Positions 14,290 through 20,617 of a DNA stretch of 24,434 bases are shown one piece after another. The number at the start of each line of letters is the position of its first letter. Position 1 is the stretch's first letter. The notes below the pieces were generated by a model. It did no database searches and had not been told where the DNA came from. It was given only the letters and a program-made list of their open reading frames with translations. Source of the DNA: a virus; the IMG/VR virus record IMGVR_UViG_3300042502_001783, positions 1-24,434 of that record; one strand, given 5' to 3'. A program made the position numbers and the translations under genes.

Positions 14290-14608
14290 GTGAAAGGACC
14301 CGTTAGGTTATACGGTGGAGCCCATACCGCAGACAGTGATTTAAGCCGCTAGACGTAGGTCCATTGGCGCAAAGTTGTCGTTTGCAATGTTTGTTGCATT
14401 TAGAAATTTCTTCGCGGTAACGGCGCTTAGATCCCGATAGCTCCACTCTGCCTAGTACGTACATCGATCCCATTCACCCCCAGCAAAGACATATCACATG
14501 CGACTTCCAATTTGGTTGCAATCCTGTTAACAAGATCGGATATATCTGTGGTGGAGGTGTCGGCTTCGAAGCCGAGTCTGTTCCGTGTTCAGTGAATATC
14601 AACACTAT
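14290..14608 (-). ncRNA. ssrA: Circularly permuted (two-piece) tmRNA, alphaproteobacterial type
   Basis: Read on the minus strand, the acceptor piece comes first. The T-arm TCGGC-TTCGAA-GCCGA (14575-14560) leads into CACCTCC, discriminator A and an encoded CCA ending at 14549. After a ~67-base intervening segment, the coding piece starts GGGGGTGAATGGGATCGATG at 14481. GGGGGTG pairs with CACCTCC over seven base pairs, and the third pair is G-U, the alanine identity element. The tag frame (14385-14341) reads ANDNFAPMDLRLAA then TAA; ANDNFA starts and LAA ends fit alphaproteobacterial tags. A pseudoknot is possible after the tag (CGGT/ACCG with GGGCTC/GGGTCC). The T-loop appears one base shorter than usual. 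tmRNA rescues stalled ribosomes and marks products for proteolysis. Outer ends are approximate. Confidence 0.9.
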
Positions 14609-14613
14609 GAGTA

Positions 14614-14644
14614 TATTTATATCACAATTATTATAGTATGTCAA
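14614..14644 (-). promoter_or_regulatory. Hybrid sigma70/late promoter for the tmRNA and VWA gene
   Basis: On the minus strand TTGACA (14639-14644), then 17 bases, then TATAAATA (14614-14621). The arrangement is the same as upstream of gp32. The predicted start near 14608 is just before the acceptor piece of the tmRNA. No terminator is obvious between the tmRNA and the VWA gene at 14265. Confidence 0.75.
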
Positions 14645-14668
14645 CTATTTAAATGAATTTAACGGCCT

Positions 14669-14965
14669 CTAAACGAGAGAAGGAGACTGATATATATGAA
14701 CAGTCATAAGATAAAATGGACCACTAGTTCGTGGAGACTCAAGGTGCAAAGTCCCGACGTATACCGAATGATCTGGAACATCCCCACCAGTTAAGACACT
14801 AGTGAAGGTTACATCAACTGGGATCAGGGGCTTCTCAAGTGTTTCATAAAATATTGCTGGTATACCATCTTGTTCATGAACGGTGAGCACCTTAAATGCT
14901 CCCTGTGAAGCTGTTATTGTTACACTTGTATCTGTCATTTGTGTCTTATGAATCACTCGTCCCAT
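14669..14965 (-). CDS. Hypothetical phage protein, DUF7352-like pattern
   Basis: 98 residues beginning MGRVIHKTQMTDTSVTITAS and continuing QGAFKVLTVHEQDGIPAIFY. The order (short beta start, then GAxxLxVxxQxGxPxxxY, then YVGTLHLE and FYLMTVHIYQS) resembles the small phage family catalogued as DUF7352, whose function is not known. The match is by pattern only. AAGGAGT stands before ATG 14965, and the gene lies 18 bases after the membrane protein in the same direction. Confidence 0.65.
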   Translation of the reverse strand: MGRVIHKTQMTDTSVTITASQGAFKVLTVHEQDGIPAIFYETLEKPLIPVDVTFTSVLTGGDVPDHSVYVGTLHLESPRTSGPFYLMTVHIYQSPSLV

Positions 14966-14983
14966 AACATTACTCCTTAATGT

Positions 14984-15346
14984 TTATTCGTCTTCATCGC
15001 TGTTCTTGATACCGATCACATTTAGTCTAACTAGAAGCACAAGAATATTCGTATAAAGCAATATACTAATCCAAGGAATAGCTATATACGCAATTTGAGA
15101 ATATTCGCTTACGTATACAAATGACACTGCTGTAGCATTAACGAAAAGAAAACCTAACATCTTCTGAATGTCAGCACCTACATTCAACGTAGACCCAGCT
15201 ATTCCAACAAATACTCTTGACAAAATATAGTAAAAGTCAATAGCATTAATGCATACAAATAAAGCTAAGGCTTCTATACTATATGGAACATTAAAACTTG
15301 CGGCCACTACAGCCGCGAGCACAATGTATACAAATATTTTTTTCAT
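14984..15346 (-). CDS. Small membrane protein of the AAA+ operon
   Basis: 120 residues. Hydrophobic segments at about residues 5-20, 25-45, 63-80 and 84-108 (IFVYIVLAAVVAASF, ALALFVCINAIDFYYILSRV, MLGFLFVNATAVSFVYV, IAYIAIPWISILLYTNILVL) suggest three or four membrane helices, with an acidic tail NSDEDE. I do not recognise the family. The start overlaps the stop of the AAA+ gene by one base (TAATG), so the two are translationally coupled. This may mean the ATPase works near the membrane, but that is inference. Confidence 0.7.
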   Translation of the reverse strand: MKKIFVYIVLAAVVAASFNVPYSIEALALFVCINAIDFYYILSRVFVGIAGSTLNVGADIQKMLGFLFVNATAVSFVYVSEYSQIAYIAIPWISILLYTNILVLLVRLNVIGIKNSDEDE

Positions 15347-16458
15347 TAAAAGGGTGCATCCAGATTTTCTGGTGTCTGAGGCGTATTCAAATCCGCATTT
15401 GCATCAATTTTTGCATAAAGATCGATGAAAGCTGCCTGAGTGTCGGAGTCAAACCTTGACACACAGAGCGTAATAGATTTTTTTCTGTTTTTGAAGATTG
15501 CAAAAGTTTGTACGATGTGGCACAACCGGCGGCTTGAAATAACTTCTTCTACACCACCGTCATCAAACGTTTTACGAATAGCCGCAGACCATTTCGTAAG
15601 GTTGTCAGCAAACTCTTCGTCAACGTTTCCGAAAAGTTCCATGTGCTTAAGCACAATCTTCTTTTCTACGTTGGCATTAGGATATGGTTGCTCAACGGTG
15701 ATAGTGAACCGTTCAAGAAAAGCTTCGTCGATGATGCTAGCGGCAATGAAACGACCGTCTTCTGAACCCTTACCCTTTGTGTTAGAAGTAGCGATGATGT
15801 TAAAACCAGGAGCTGGTGATATAAGTTCACCAGTCTTTTTGATCAAAACTGGTTTACCTTCGAGCACACCCTGAAGAGCCATTAGCTTGTTTGAACCCCG
15901 ATCAATTTCGTCGATGAGAAGGATTGCACCAGCTTCCATTGCTTTGATAACCGGTCCCTTTGCGAAAACAGTTTCACCGTTTGAAAGCCGGAACCCGCCG
16001 ATAAGATCATCTTCGTCTGTCTCAGGGGTGATCTGAAGACGAATATATTCTCGGTTAAGTTCTGCACAAGCCTGTTCAACCATCATTGTTTTGCCATTAC
16101 CTGACATGCCAGTGATATAAACCGGATAGAACATTTTTGATCCGATGATAGTAGCGATGTCTTTGTAATGGCCCCACTTAACGTATGTCTTCGATTTGTT
16201 TGGGATATGTGTTCCATCTTCAGACAAAATCTTTGGCTGTTCGAAGCCCTGTGTCATGACAGGACGAAGTTGAGTAACAGTAGCTGACAGATCATATACT
16301 CCCCGCTTAACTGTTACAACGTTTTTGATTACTGACCAAACAACATTGTGTTTGATACCATTTGCATCAGCAAAATCGACAAGTTCTTTGCGAGTAAACG
16401 TGGTTGCACCAGGATTGGCAGCCAGAATTGCTTCGACGAAGTTCTTAATGTCAGACAT
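15346..16458 (-). CDS. cobS: MoxR/CobS-type AAA+ ATPase
   Basis: 370 residues from ATG 16458, which has GGAG six bases before it; an ATG four codons upstream lies on that site. Residues 1-58 are a small helical, probably winged-helix domain (TTFTRKELVDFADANGIKHN). The AAA+ core shows Walker A GMSGNGKT (117-124), DEDDLIGGFRLSNGETVFAK, Walker B LLIDEI (180-185), sensor 1 ATSNT and an arginine-finger candidate in EAFLERF. T4-like cyanophages carry the same protein, named CobS after a cobaltochelatase subunit. No other cobalamin genes are seen here, and MoxR relatives usually act with VWA proteins, two of which are encoded nearby. It probably remodels or activates a protein complex with them. A sigma70 promoter precedes it. 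Confidence 0.85.
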   Translation of the reverse strand: MSDIKNFVEAILAANPGATTFTRKELVDFADANGIKHNVVWSVIKNVVTVKRGVYDLSATVTQLRPVMTQGFEQPKILSEDGTHIPNKSKTYVKWGHYKDIATIIGSKMFYPVYITGMSGNGKTMMVEQACAELNREYIRLQITPETDEDDLIGGFRLSNGETVFAKGPVIKAMEAGAILLIDEIDRGSNKLMALQGVLEGKPVLIKKTGELISPAPGFNIIATSNTKGKGSEDGRFIAASIIDEAFLERFTITVEQPYPNANVEKKIVLKHMELFGNVDEEFADNLTKWSAAIRKTFDDGGVEEVISSRRLCHIVQTFAIFKNRKKSITLCVSRFDSDTQAAFIDLYAKIDANADLNTPQTPENLDAPF

Positions 16459-16492
16459 GTGAATCTCCATTGGATTATCTGCTTACATATTC

Positions 16493-16521
16493 TATATAAG
16501 GTAAGTCGTACTGAATGTCAA
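16493..16521 (-). promoter_or_regulatory. Sigma70-type early promoter for the AAA+ operon
   Basis: On the minus strand TTGACA (16516-16521), a 17-base spacer and TATATA (16493-16498). It reads into the AAA+ gene at 16458. No late box overlaps it. Confidence 0.75.
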
Positions 16522-16524
16522 CCA

Positions 16525-18744
16525 TTATGAGATAATTGCTGCAAATTTTGCGGCAATTAGGCGATTGTGTTTTTTCTTAAGGGCTTTATCAGTGAAGGCC
16601 TTTGCAATGGTTTTAACATCTTTATTGAAGGTGTCTTCATCATAATCGTCGTCATCAGTTGCTACATCACCAGTAGAAAGAGCTGTAAAGATTTGGTGAT
16701 CATACCCGTTTAAGTTTTCGAAGATGTAGTAATTATCTTTCTTCATCTTTGTAATTGCGGTATTCATTTCATCAACAGACTTACTCCTAATCTCGTATTT
16801 GATATTAGCAGGTCTAATGAGATGGTAGTTGATAGTTTTAACACCCATTTTACGAATGCCATCGAGAAGGTTTTGTGTTGCATCATAATATGGAATATTG
16901 ATACGTTGGCCCATAATATCCAAGACTCGAGTCTTACTTGCCTTTGCTGCATACCGGTCGATATCAATTCCATCGACTACATGAATACCATCGCCTTTGC
17001 CATCAGTCAAGGTGATGAAATTCATCTTTTGTACATTATGTTTAGCGCGGAAAGCGGCAATATGATGATACATAGCCATAATAGAAGTATCGAGAGGAGT
17101 TCCCTGAAGCTCCTCCATATGAGATTGCCATGCTCTCCTAAAAGAAGTAGTTTGCGCAAAGAGTGCACGAAACGCTTCTTCATATACTTTCTTGTTCATT
17201 GAAGAGTCAATGAGTTTGAACAAATGTGTAGTGTCCATACGAATTGATGTCAATGATTGTTTAATTTCATTATGGCGATTACGTACGTTTGCGTTATTCG
17301 GGTTTGTGAAGGCATAAACCTCGAAAGGAATATTCACACGCTTACAAAAGGTAGTAAGAATTAGCAACTGTTTGATAACCTTGGGAAGCAATCCATTCAT
17401 TGAACCAGAGTAGTCGATCATCATCATCACGCCGTGAGACTGATCGTCGTCAAGATGAGTCACTTGTTTAAAAATAGCATCGTCGTACTTATATTTGTGA
17501 AGCATGTTAACATCGATCGAACCCTTCATTGACTGGCGAGCACGAGCAAATCTGCGAGCAGTCTTTCGCATTTCGAACTCTTTCACCATAACTGAGACTA
17601 CCTGTTTAGTGTTCGACAAAAACTTAATATAGTGTTTTTCAGGGTAATCACAGCGACCACAAGTGCGATCACGACTTTCTTTTAGTTCTTGGTAAGAAGA
17701 AGTAGAGGCCATGGCCTGTTCTTTTGTTGGACCCTTCACAAAGAGAGTAGATCCACCAGCATTAATTGAGTCAACGAGTGCTTTGGCAATTGCATTCCTA
17801 AAGATAGCGTCTGTCTCAACATTACTAATCTCATTGGAATATCCTCCAAGAGAGTCAATTTCTGTCTCGGCCTTAACACTATTTTCGCCTGAAGCTTCTT
17901 TTTGAGCAACTTCACCTTCAATGAAGCTATCGACGTCAACTTCAATCTTAACATCACCGTTCTTAATTGCGTCGTGCAGTTCTTTCGAGATATCTGATGA
18001 AGTTTTGCCGCCCTTAGGCTTATCTGCAGTCAAGACAATCTTGTCGGGGATAGTATCCCTAGCGGTGCCTTCACCTCCTTTACCTTCTCCTCGAGAAAAA
18101 CTACCATCACCATCGTCAAGACCATTCTGTTCTTGAAGTACTTCAAGACCATTCTGTTCTTGAAGTTGCCGCTCACTATTTTCAAGTTGCTCTTTCATGA
18201 ATTCATAAATTTCACGACAAGAATCAATAACGTCTTTCCAAGTTTCAACTGCCATTGCGCGATCAACGTATGGCTGTTCTTTCGAACTAAATCGAACATC
18301 AACGAGACCACGGCTTTTTGAGTAGATGTTAACCCGATTCATGAAAGACATTTTGTTGACGTCGTTATCCTTTAGACCAAAGAAATCACGATCAAGAAGA
18401 TCTTGATAACCGCGCTTAAAGGATGATAGAAGTCCAGGGTATTCACGAAGCACGAGTTTTTCAATACGAATGTCTTCGATGACATTAACATAACTACGAG
18501 GGCAACCTGGGATGTCTGTATCCGAGGAATGCCAACCGTCTGCAGGGGTATGAAGTGCGTGGCCAATTTCATGACCAACGAGGAGATCATAGAGATCTTT
18601 ACCTACGTCTTTCCAGAATGGAAGACCCAGGATTCGTTTTTCTACATCGAAGAATGCTGTGGGATGGTTCGTCTGCTCGACTGTAATATTTTCACGAGCA
18701 AGAAGCTTAGCAAGAATAGTCTTTTTAGCAAGAAGAACTGTCAT
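16525..18744 (-). CDS. Large CobT-like protein with HEXXH metalloprotease motif and VWA domain
   Basis: 739 residues. The N-terminal domain has LYDLLVGHEIGHALHTPADG with HEXXH at 58-62, then YVNVIEDIRIEKLVLREYPG, whose Glu could be the third zinc ligand. A charged linker (about residues 185-300) carries a short tandem repeat (LQEQNGLEV, LQEQNGLDD). The VWA domain has MIDAS MMMIDYSGSMNG (Asp444, Ser446, Ser448), GTPLDTS for the Thr and ITLTDGKGDG for the Asp. The C-terminus is acidic then lysine-rich. CobT, the VWA partner of CobS in cobaltochelatase, has a similar acidic-linker-plus-VWA layout, but the HEXXH domain suggests a protease or an inactive peptidase fold. With the AAA+ gene downstream it forms a MoxR-VWA pair. 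It has its own strong promoter and the ribosome site AAGGAA. Confidence 0.82.
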   Translation of the reverse strand: MTVLLAKKTILAKLLARENITVEQTNHPTAFFDVEKRILGLPFWKDVGKDLYDLLVGHEIGHALHTPADGWHSSDTDIPGCPRSYVNVIEDIRIEKLVLREYPGLLSSFKRGYQDLLDRDFFGLKDNDVNKMSFMNRVNIYSKSRGLVDVRFSSKEQPYVDRAMAVETWKDVIDSCREIYEFMKEQLENSERQLQEQNGLEVLQEQNGLDDGDGSFSRGEGKGGEGTARDTIPDKIVLTADKPKGGKTSSDISKELHDAIKNGDVKIEVDVDSFIEGEVAQKEASGENSVKAETEIDSLGGYSNEISNVETDAIFRNAIAKALVDSINAGGSTLFVKGPTKEQAMASTSSYQELKESRDRTCGRCDYPEKHYIKFLSNTKQVVSVMVKEFEMRKTARRFARARQSMKGSIDVNMLHKYKYDDAIFKQVTHLDDDQSHGVMMMIDYSGSMNGLLPKVIKQLLILTTFCKRVNIPFEVYAFTNPNNANVRNRHNEIKQSLTSIRMDTTHLFKLIDSSMNKKVYEEAFRALFAQTTSFRRAWQSHMEELQGTPLDTSIMAMYHHIAAFRAKHNVQKMNFITLTDGKGDGIHVVDGIDIDRYAAKASKTRVLDIMGQRINIPYYDATQNLLDGIRKMGVKTINYHLIRPANIKYEIRSKSVDEMNTAITKMKKDNYYIFENLNGYDHQIFTALSTGDVATDDDDYDEDTFNKDVKTIAKAFTDKALKKKHNRLIAAKFAAIIS
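18116..18166. repeat. 27-bp period tandem repeat containing an 18-bp palindrome
   Basis: A 24-base unit at 18116-18139 recurs exactly at 18143-18166 and encodes LQEQNGL twice in the linker of the HEXXH/VWA protein. The junction TCTTGAAGTACTTCAAGA (18131-18148) is a perfect 18-bp palindrome, a structure that favours replication slippage. Confidence 0.8.
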
Positions 18745-18764
18745 GTTGGTTCCTTTCTAAGATC

Positions 18765-18793
18765 AGTATATACTGGTCTTAGGTGAATGTCAA
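18765..18793 (-). promoter_or_regulatory. Strong sigma70-type promoter for the HEXXH/VWA gene
   Basis: On the minus strand TTGACA (18788-18793), 17 bases, then TATACT (18765-18770). The gene starts ~20 bases downstream of the -10 box, with AAGGAA before its ATG. Confidence 0.8.
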
Positions 18794-18832
18794 CTAAGAA
18801 TATGATAGACCATGTTTTATAAGTCAATTAGT

Positions 18833-19150
18833 CTAAGCAGTAAAGTTGCCACGCGAATGACCAGGACCACCGTCTTCAATAAACACCTTTGTTGGTTTTC
18901 CGTGATTCATAGCAAAGATATTTTCCATGGAAGCATATTGCTTATCGGAAATTATTCCCATGAGAGAGTAAAAATGACCAACGGCAGATCCCCAGATAAT
19001 TGGGCGCTTTATATCGTTTGTCTGAACTATGTAGTAATAATCTGAATTGTCTATTGCAATTCCGATTAGACGAACAATTTGTGTATCATGCATGATACAC
19101 ATGTGATTATGAAAAGGTTTCGTTTTTTCTATAAATTCTTCAGGAGTCAT
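18833..19150 (-). CDS. Hypothetical protein
   Basis: 105 residues beginning MTPEEFIEKTKPFHNHMCIM; later parts include YYYIVQTNDIKRPIIWGSAV, then ENIFAMNHGKPTKVFIEDGG. Composition is protein-like and codon use matches the AT-rich core genes, but I recognise no family. No clear ribosome site precedes ATG 19150, so the exact start is uncertain. A 22-bp perfect palindrome falls inside it at 19080-19101. It lies upstream of the HEXXH/VWA promoter in the same direction. Confidence 0.55.
   Translation of the reverse strand: MTPEEFIEKTKPFHNHMCIMHDTQIVRLIGIAIDNSDYYYIVQTNDIKRPIIWGSAVGHFYSLMGIISDKQYASMENIFAMNHGKPTKVFIEDGGPGHSRGNFTA
19080..19101. repeat. Perfect 22-bp palindrome, operator-like
   Basis: Each half-site is TGTGTATCATG and the right arm is its exact reverse complement with no spacer. 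It lies ~50-70 bases inside the hypothetical gene that starts at 19150. A continuous dyad of this size is typical of a dimeric repressor site, but coding constraints alone cannot be excluded. Confidence 0.6.
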
Positions 19151-19203
19151 ATAGTATACTCATTTTAATGCCCTTTGCCGGCTGGTTTCGAAACATTGAC
19201 TTT

Positions 19204-19776
19204 CTATGCCTCTTTTTGAAAAGCATCATAGACGCGGCGATCAAATTCATCCCACGCAGCAGTCTCCGCTGCATTCAGCGCCGTCCACCACGCCGTCCAC
19301 CACGCCACATCGCCTCGCACCGCGCCCTGGGCAGCTGCCGCATCAGCCGCAGCCGACGCAGCCGACGCTTGTGCTGCCCTGGAAGCAAAGAAAGTCATGC
19401 GCAGCAGCTTTGGCTCTACTGGCTGCGTTGTCAGGTACTTACGTAAAATTTCCGGCATGACCCAAAAGTTGTCGTCTGCGAACCGGCGCAATAATTGTGT
19501 TGAATCAATGCTAGCAAGGATGGTGCGCTCTGAGGAAACGCCCTTGTCAGATTGTTCCTGCACATTACCGCCGAAACTGACCTTGTGTAGCATTGGTCCA
19601 GGTGCATAGCGGAGTGCATGAGACGGCCGGCGGGACCAATGATAGCCAGCCTCGCAAATCTTAATCTTGCTCTGGAAAATCAGCGTCTGGCCGACCGCTG
19701 GAATAGGGGAACCGTCACGAAGGGTGGACCCGGTGAAGTGCCATGCGATAGTTTCGTTTACATCTTTAGTATTCAT
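19204..19776 (-). CDS. DUF7666-like protein with Ala/Trp-rich tail
   Basis: 190 residues from ATG 19776 (a GTG at 19788 is an alternative). The N-terminal ~110 residues follow the pattern of a phage family I know as DUF7666: IAWHFTGSTLRDGSPIPAVG, then ICEAGYHWSRRPSHALRYAP, SSERTILASIDSTQLLRRFA and PEILRKYLTT. Members usually end in Ala-rich helices with AAWxAA repeats; here the tail is AAQASAASAAADAAAAQG, then a WWTAWWTAL stretch encoded by a 12-bp direct repeat. Function unknown. GC content is clearly higher than in the core genes, which suggests acquisition from a GC-rich source. It lies in the minus-strand accessory block downstream of the 55-residue gene. Confidence 0.7.
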   Translation of the reverse strand: MNTKDVNETIAWHFTGSTLRDGSPIPAVGQTLIFQSKIKICEAGYHWSRRPSHALRYAPGPMLHKVSFGGNVQEQSDKGVSSERTILASIDSTQLLRRFADDNFWVMPEILRKYLTTQPVEPKLLRMTFFASRAAQASAASAAADAAAAQGAVRGDVAWWTAWWTALNAAETAAWDEFDRRVYDAFQKEA

Positions 19777-19795
19777 ATTTTCTTTCACTATAAAG

Positions 19796-19963
19796 TTACT
19801 TTTTTGGAGTAGTTTGTTCAGCTTGTTCTAGGTCGTGCTGGCGCTGCCGCCAGACATGGCAAAGACGAAGAAGCCGCCTACTTTCTGCTGGAAACTCTGC
19901 CGTAAGTGCATCTCCAGCTTTAAGCAGTGCGTCAGCTTTAGCCTTTGCCTTTTCTTTCGTCAT
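19796..19963 (-). CDS. Small basic helical protein, 55 residues
   Basis: The product reads MTKEKAKAKADALLKAGDAL, then TAEFPAESRRLLRLCHVWRQ and RQHDLEQAEQTTPKK. ATG 19963 is preceded by AAGGGG at five bases; an in-frame ATG one codon earlier sits too close to that site. It is amphipathic, basic at both ends, with no family I recognise. The gap to its neighbour (stop 19796, next start 19776 or 19788) fits an operon. Confidence 0.6.
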   Translation of the reverse strand: MTKEKAKAKADALLKAGDALTAEFPAESRRLLRLCHVWRQRQHDLEQAEQTTPKK

Positions 19964-20056
19964 CATTTCCCCTTGTGTTAATATGTGTACCGAAAGCGGT
20001 CATACAATACGATCAAGTGTGTGACGCATTGGCCCCGACAACTATATGCCAACTGT

Positions 20057-20512
20057 TCAAAGAACATTAAGCATAGGATTGATCAAGTCGCGCCGAAGGT
20101 AGCGGTAGATAGCTTTGAAGCAATCGCCGTGTGGCTTGCGATACGTCAACCGATAGCGGGAAATCCTTTGGCAATACGCATATTGAATATGGTGAGCCAC
20201 TTCATGTGCTGTGATGAGCATGTAGTAATCGGCGTCACTTGTCATCGGCCGGCTTCCAATGATTTGATCATCTGCAAATGAGGCATACTCTTTAAATATA
20301 GTATTGCCGCGCTGCCACCCGTTCAAGCAAATGTTGATTTTGTTTGCGCCACCTGAGGATCTCCCTCCTTGCCGGCGATGAAATTTCAGGGCCTTTCGTG
20401 CACGGGCAAGTGCATCAGGCGGAAGGTCCAATTCATATTCCTTGCGCCGAAGCATCTTCATACAGTCAGATAGTGTCGTGTAAACAAGGGCTTCAATCTC
20501 TGCATCAGTCAT
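20057..20512 (-). CDS. SprT-like zinc metallopeptidase
   Basis: 151 residues. MLITAHEVAHHIQYAYCQRI contains HEXXH (His103, Glu104, His107), and RKPHGDCFKAIYRYLRRDL supplies the third ligand in HG (His128), the arrangement of SprT/Spartan-type domains. Around residues 45-75, RRQGGRSSGGANKINICLNG fits the strand before the active site. SprT-like domains in cells cut proteins cross-linked to DNA; phage versions are common but their targets are mostly unknown. There is no C-terminal zinc finger. It has its own sigma70 promoter at 20544-20572 and a weak AGAAGAG ribosome site before ATG 20512. The ~90 bases between its stop and the 55-residue gene hold no further feature. Confidence 0.8.
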   Translation of the reverse strand: MTDAEIEALVYTTLSDCMKMLRRKEYELDLPPDALARARKALKFHRRQGGRSSGGANKINICLNGWQRGNTIFKEYASFADDQIIGSRPMTSDADYYMLITAHEVAHHIQYAYCQRISRYRLTYRKPHGDCFKAIYRYLRRDLINPMLNVL

Positions 20513-20543
20513 ATTGATTCTCTTCTTTACTGTTTCTTACCAT

Positions 20544-20572
20544 AATATAAATAATTCAAAACCAAATGTCAA
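20544..20572 (-). promoter_or_regulatory. Sigma70-type promoter for the SprT-like gene
   Basis: On the minus strand TTGACA (20567-20572), 17 bases, TATATT (20544-20549). It is the fifth TTGACA-17 promoter on this strand. A TATAAATA on the opposite strand overlaps the -10 box, but no gene follows it in that direction. Confidence 0.65.
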
Positions 20573-20617
20573 CTGGTCACCACGTATGCTTATAGATACA
20601 GTTAAGAAATTGAATGG

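Noticed and set aside
14549-14608. An ordinary tRNA gene ending in CCA
   Set aside because: There is a T-arm and acceptor 3' strand but no anticodon arm on the upstream side; the matching 5' strand lies downstream, as in a permuted tmRNA.
15346-18744. Cobalamin (cobaltochelatase CobS/CobT) pathway
   Set aside because: Only the ATPase and a VWA protein are present, the latter with an extra HEXXH domain; no CobN or other pathway gene is visible. The names reflect family habit, not shown function.
20546-20553. TATAAATA late box on the plus strand
   Set aside because: No plus-strand gene follows; it overlaps the -10 region of a minus-strand sigma70 promoter and is likely chance in AT-rich DNA.
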